A stretch of 64,000 nucleotides of DNA. It comes from Angomonas deanei (taxonomy: Eukaryota > Euglenozoa > Kinetoplastea > Trypanosomatida > Trypanosomatidae). Location: the NCBI GenBank assembly GCA_903995115.1, contig LR877159.1:186001-250000 (forward strand), read 5' to 3'. The notes under the pieces were generated by a model. The model was not told the origin of the DNA and ran no database searches. It saw nothing but the letters and a program-made list of their open reading frames with translations. The position numbers were made by a program, and so were the translations under genes. Shown piece by piece: positions 59,649-64,000 of the stretch; position 1 is the first letter of the stretch, and every line of letters begins with the position of its first letter.

Positions 59649-62600
59649 TCAATCATCCACCGTAAAAAATTGCGGCGGCGGCACACTATTATTATTATTA
59701 TTATCGTTCTTCTCACTTGTATTCGTATTATTGGAGCTTCTCCCACTGAGTGGGGTCCTGAACCGAGATTCATTGATTAAATCAAATAGTGCCGTATGAT
59801 TAGGATTCGTATTCGTGGAAGGGGTAGCAGAAGAATGTAGCAACGTATTATTATTTATAGTATTATTATTATTATTCTGTAAGGTTTGGTTCAGCTGTGT
59901 GACCCCAATAAGTTCAGCCGTGTGTGTCATGGGCAGATTATCATAGGTGTATTGGTGTGGTGGCTGCTGTTGAGGGTTGGGCATGAGGGAAACACTCTGA
60001 GCTGGTCCGCTGCTATTGTGATGGGTGTTGGCCTGCATGGTCTGATCGACGGTAAAGGCGGTAGGCGTATCCACCGTGATGGATGGCGGATTAGGACTAT
60101 TATTATTATTATTATTATTGGCATTGGTATTAAACACAAATGTGGTTCGTCTGGTGGCGGCCGTGTTACTTTTTATTTCCGCCTCCTTCTGAGGAGACGG
60201 GTGAGGGGGGGAGGCGGTGCTGCCTCTCATACTAATTATGTTATTACTATTATTGTTTTGGAATGGGGTTTTATCCGGGCTACTATCTACCATTAGCCCC
60301 GGTACCGACATACTATTCTGATTCGTATTATTATTCGTATCTCGCTGCCGCACGATGGCCGGCTGCATGTGCCGTAGTTCCTTCTCCTCCTCGTCGGTGA
60401 GCTCCTCCACGTCCCCAATCCGCTCACAGCGGAACTCGCGGTAGAGTTTTAAAATATAAATACCATACTTGCGAATCTTCGCCTTCCCCAGCCCCACGAT
60501 ATCGTTCACGAATTGCTGTACGCTACCCCAGTGCGGCGTGGCCAACGTCTCCACCAAGTTATTAATGGCGGTGACACTCAGCACGTTGAAGGAACGTCCA
60601 TTCTCGTACTCCTCGGCGAGGCGGCGGTTGAGCTCCTCTAGCTCTCGCTTCAGGCTCACCTTCAGTCGCTGCAGCCGTGCCTCGTTAATATACACCACGT
60701 GTTCTGCGGTAGTGGTGGAGGATCGCTTCTTCTTCTCGCCTCCCTCCTCCTCGGACGGTCTGCCACGCTTCGTCGTCTTCTTGGCTGGGGGGCGTTGGGT
60801 AGGGGTGGTGAAGCCGCTGGTGGCGGACTGAATCAAGACCTCATTGTACGCCTGACTGCGGCTGGGGGTCGTGAAGTTACTGGTATTGGTGCTGTATCGA
60901 TTGGTCGTGGTGGTGGTAGAACTATCGCAAATGAAGGAGTCCAGGTCGGAGGCATCGGTATCCTCCTCCAGTGAGCCGGAGCTGTTACTGTCGGCCCCAC
61001 TGCACTCATCGTCAATAAACCGATTGCCCCCTGCCTTCTTTTTTTTAGCGGGCGCCTTCTTGTTGGTGTCGGTGCGTCGCTGGAGCGGCACATCCTCCTC
61101 GTCCTCTTCCACCACCGCCGACTCCTTCTTGCCCTTCTTGGTGGCACGCTTCGCCTTGGGGGCCTTCATCGTTTTCCCTCCGTACAGCTCCCCCAGTGTT
61201 TTATCCTCATCGCTCTCCAAGGCCGCCCCTGCCTGTCGGCGGGAGGAAGTCCACAGTCCCACCACCTTCTCGGTTTCCGCCCCCACCGTCGGTTTCTCCT
61301 GCACGACAGGGCTGGCCGCCGACCGCGGTGGGTCCCCTCGCACCGGAAGGGTGACCTGCAGGGCGCCGCTCTCCATCTGTTTGATCATCCCCAGCGCCCC
61401 GCCCGGCGTCTTCCCGCCATCCAGCTCCACCACGCCAAAGACGGCAAAGTCGGACACGTGCTCCAGCCGCTCCCGGAAGAGGCCGATCCGCATTCCCTCC
61501 AGCAGGGCACGCTCTAGCAGTACTTTACTGTGCTTGGCCCCTCCCTTGTACTCGGCGATCGGTTTCGCCCGCAGCCGTGCCTCCACCTTTTTCCCCATGT
61601 CGCTGTTGACGCCCTTGTACACCCCAATCAGCTGTTTCGTCGTGAGGGACCCGACGTGGAGGACGATGCGGTAGTAATCAATCAAGATGCCGTTGAGGTC
61701 CACCGACCCATCCGGCCACCGCAGCTGCTGTTTGCTCTGACAGGTGTCGCAGAGCTGTACTGGGGTCTTGGGGTTGGCGGTGTTGTAGGTAAGGCAGTAG
61801 TGCACATCCACCTCCTCCCCAAAGTGCCCCAGCTGCTGCCGCCGGCGACACTCCACGTCGTTGAGGGTGTAGCGCACCATAAAGTTGAGGGACTGCACGC
61901 TAGCCGCCACGTCCTTGCTGCCGGAGAGGAGCCGCTCAATGCGGACACGGTCACCGGTGGTGCACAGCAGAATGCAGGACGAGGGCAGCCCGTCTCTCCC
62001 AGCCCGCCCACTCTCCTGGTAGTACCCCTCCACACTCTTGGGTAGCGCCGCGTGTATGACGAAGCGCACATCCGGCTTGTTGATCCCCATCCCGAACGCG
62101 ATGGTGGCACAGATCACTTGTAAGTCATCTCGCGTCCACTCCTCCTGTCGGGTGTTCTTCTGCGCTGCCTCGGCGTGGTAGTACCCTGCCCGTATCCCCG
62201 CCGCACAGAGCGCCCTGGCCATCTCCTCGCAGTCCTTACGGGAAAGACAGTAGACGATGCCACACGCCTTGAGGGGAAGCGTTGCTTAATGAGGTCAATC
62301 ACCGTCGTCTGCAGTTCCTTGGAGGCGATGCGCTGCACCTCGTACTTGAGGTTGGGCCGGTTGAAGCTCCCCTTGAAGATGATCGCCTCGTGCAGGGAAA
62401 GGGTTTTAATGACATCCTGCTGCACCATGTCGGTCGCCGTCGCGGTGAGAGCGGTGATGGGCGTGGAGGGGAACTGTTGTCGTAGCAAACTGAGCTTGCG
62501 GTAGTCGGGCCTGAAGTCGTGCCCCCACTGCGAGACACAGTGTGCCTCATCGATCACGAACCGCAGCAATAGCCCCCGCTGCTGCAGCGAGCTGAGGCGG

Positions 62601-64000
62601 GAAATAAAAAAGTCACTCCGACCAAAGTACTCTGGCGTGGTGTACACAAGACTGGTACTAATGTTGCCACTGGACCACTCCGCGAAGAGCTCTCGCCGGA
62701 TCGTCTCGGAGGTCTGTCCGGTGAGGCTGACGGCGGGGAATATCGTTCGCGGTCAGGGAGTACACCTGATCCTGTATGAGGGAGATGAGAGGGGAGAAGA
62801 CGATCGTGACCATTGGCCGCGGCGGCATCAGCGCCGGCAGCTGGTAGCAGAGCGACTTCCCTCCGCCGGTAGGGAGCAGCACGAACACATCGCGCTCGCT
62901 CATAATCGCATTCATCACCTCTAGCTGACAGAACCGGTACTCGTGGAGACCAAAGACGTCTCGCATCGCACGGCGGAGGGCGCTGCTCCAGGGGAACTGT
63001 TCATTGTCGTACTGTCCTTTGGGGTTCACCGGGAGGACCACCGCCTCGGTGTGCTCCAGTGCCTCCCTGCTGAAGGCCTCGCTGTGCTGCTGGAGATCGT
63101 AATTCTCCCAGCTGAACTTGTTACCGTTACCATTATTATTATAGTTCACATTGTTGGTAGGGAAATCAGTGGGGAATATACTAGTCGTATTAACGTTATT
63201 ATTATTATTGTTGTTGAACAGGTTGGACCAATCCTGTGGCATGGAAGGAGTGGCCGCCCCGAAATTATTGTTTATTATTATTAAAATTCATCGTATTATT
63301 ATTATTATAATTGATATTACTATTATTATTACTCGTCCCAGTGACCATGTTGTTCTGATAAAAACTAGTGTCGGAGAGCCCAGCGGTCGAGGAGGTCCTT
63401 CCTATAGGAGAAGGCGGGATAGACGAAAAACTGTTATTATGACTACTATTCAGACTGCTATTATTTCGTTTTAGCAGTGTGGACAACGTCACCCGCAGCT
63501 GCCTAAATCGGTTCTCCAGCTGGTCAATCTCGTTATCCAACACCTGCAGCCGCTCCGTGTGGTCGCAGGACTCACTCTCTAGTAGCAAGTACTCCTCTCG
63601 CTGTGCCTGGGAGGACCGGAGGGCCGCGGAGACCGTCTTGAGCTCTGATCGTATCGCTTCTAGGGAAGGAGAGTCTACCGTATTATTGCTCGTATTGGTA
63701 ATGGTCTGGTTGGTGGGGATAGGGGAGGGAGCTGGCATACTCGTCGTCTGATTATTATTGTTATTTCTGTTATTATTGTATACAGCAGTGCTACTCGTCG
63801 TAAAGCTGTTCCCGCTCGTTTGAGGAGTATTGTAGACCGCCGTACTAGTGATACGACTATTATTATTATTATAGTTATTCGTACTAGTATTATTATTAGG
63901 AAAAGTGGGATTCCCCCCTCTAGAGGGAAACAGCTTCACTGGAGGGGGACTCGCACTGTCCTGTCGACACAGCTGTTGAAGGACGACATTATTCTGATAC
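59649..64000 (-). CDS. RecQ-family DNA helicase (BLM/Sgs1-like), partial at N-terminus, three apparent frame breaks
   Basis: The N-terminus runs off the right edge: the frame is open through 64000, and the GTG at 63939 is internal. Order: Asn-rich N-terminal extension with a coiled coil (residues from 63700-63480, RLQVLDNEIDQLENRFRQLR); then Walker A LLPTGGGKSLCYQLP, IVFSPLISLIQDQV, AVSLTGQTS, DEAH box FVIDEAHCVSQWGHDFRPDY, ALTATAT, CGIVYCLSRKDCEEMA, QVICATIAFGMGINKPDVRF and YYQESGRAGRDG; the RQC zinc-binding region (CRRRQQLGHFGE, CDTC); a basic acidic-patched linker; an HRDC-like domain (WGSVQQFVNDIVGLGKAKIR); and a long Asn-rich tail. Frame changes lie near 63270, at a G4 run at 62735-62738, and at a G4 run at 62273-62276. 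It unwinds recombination intermediates and acts in genome stability. Confidence 0.9.

Overview
The window looks like nuclear DNA of a kinetoplastid, most likely a trypanosomatid. All supported genes (about 35) lie on the minus strand, close together, with no introns seen. They are separated by short AT-rich spacers carrying homopolymers and pyrimidine tracts followed by AG just upstream of start codons. This is the layout of a polycistronic unit processed by spliced-leader trans-splicing and polyadenylation. An amastin-like protein, beta-1,3-glycosyltransferases of the kind that decorate trypanosomatid surface glycans, and a tandem array of short-repeat GPI-anchored surface proteins support the same assignment. 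I cannot name the genus.

Layout, left to right (transcription runs right to left). 1-10.2 kb: five Golgi-type glycosyltransferases, namely two O-fucosyltransferase-like paralogues (the first runs off the left edge), one GT10 alpha-1,3-fucosyltransferase-like protein and two GT31-like paralogues. 11.2-17.7 kb: fatty acyl-CoA reductase, clamp-loader subunit RFC2, an amastin-like protein and the succinate dehydrogenase flavoprotein. 18.2-29.1 kb: four paralogous membrane-anchored GST-fold (FAX/metaxin-like) proteins, interspersed with RBX1 and three small proteins. 29.3-46.8 kb: a tandem array of twelve genes for secreted, acidic nonapeptide-repeat proteins with a GPI signal, including one giant 70-repeat copy. 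Units are about 1.3 kb and their 3' flanks carry conserved hairpins. 46.8-64 kb: a RUN-domain-like protein, a rhomboid-like/UBA protein (UBAC2-like), a disordered Asn-rich protein, a two-RRM RNA-binding protein, another GT31-like enzyme, an unrecognised Asn-rich protein, the AP-3 sigma subunit and a RecQ helicase that runs off the right edge.

How it fits together: the glycosyltransferases, the fatty acyl-CoA reductase (fatty alcohols for ether lipids, which can enter GPI anchors), the amastin-like protein and the GPI-anchored repeat array can all be read as parts of the cell-surface coat. This is an inference from families and proximity; trypanosomatid units often group unrelated genes. Two large-scale features stand out. 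The array has its own 3' structured element, reminiscent of procyclin-type control. Poly-asparagine (AAT) expansions appear in nearly every gene right of about 48.3 kb and in none to the left. At least nine ordinary genes, and one array copy, show single-base frame breaks, several at short homopolymers. Assembly errors are the simplest explanation for many of them.
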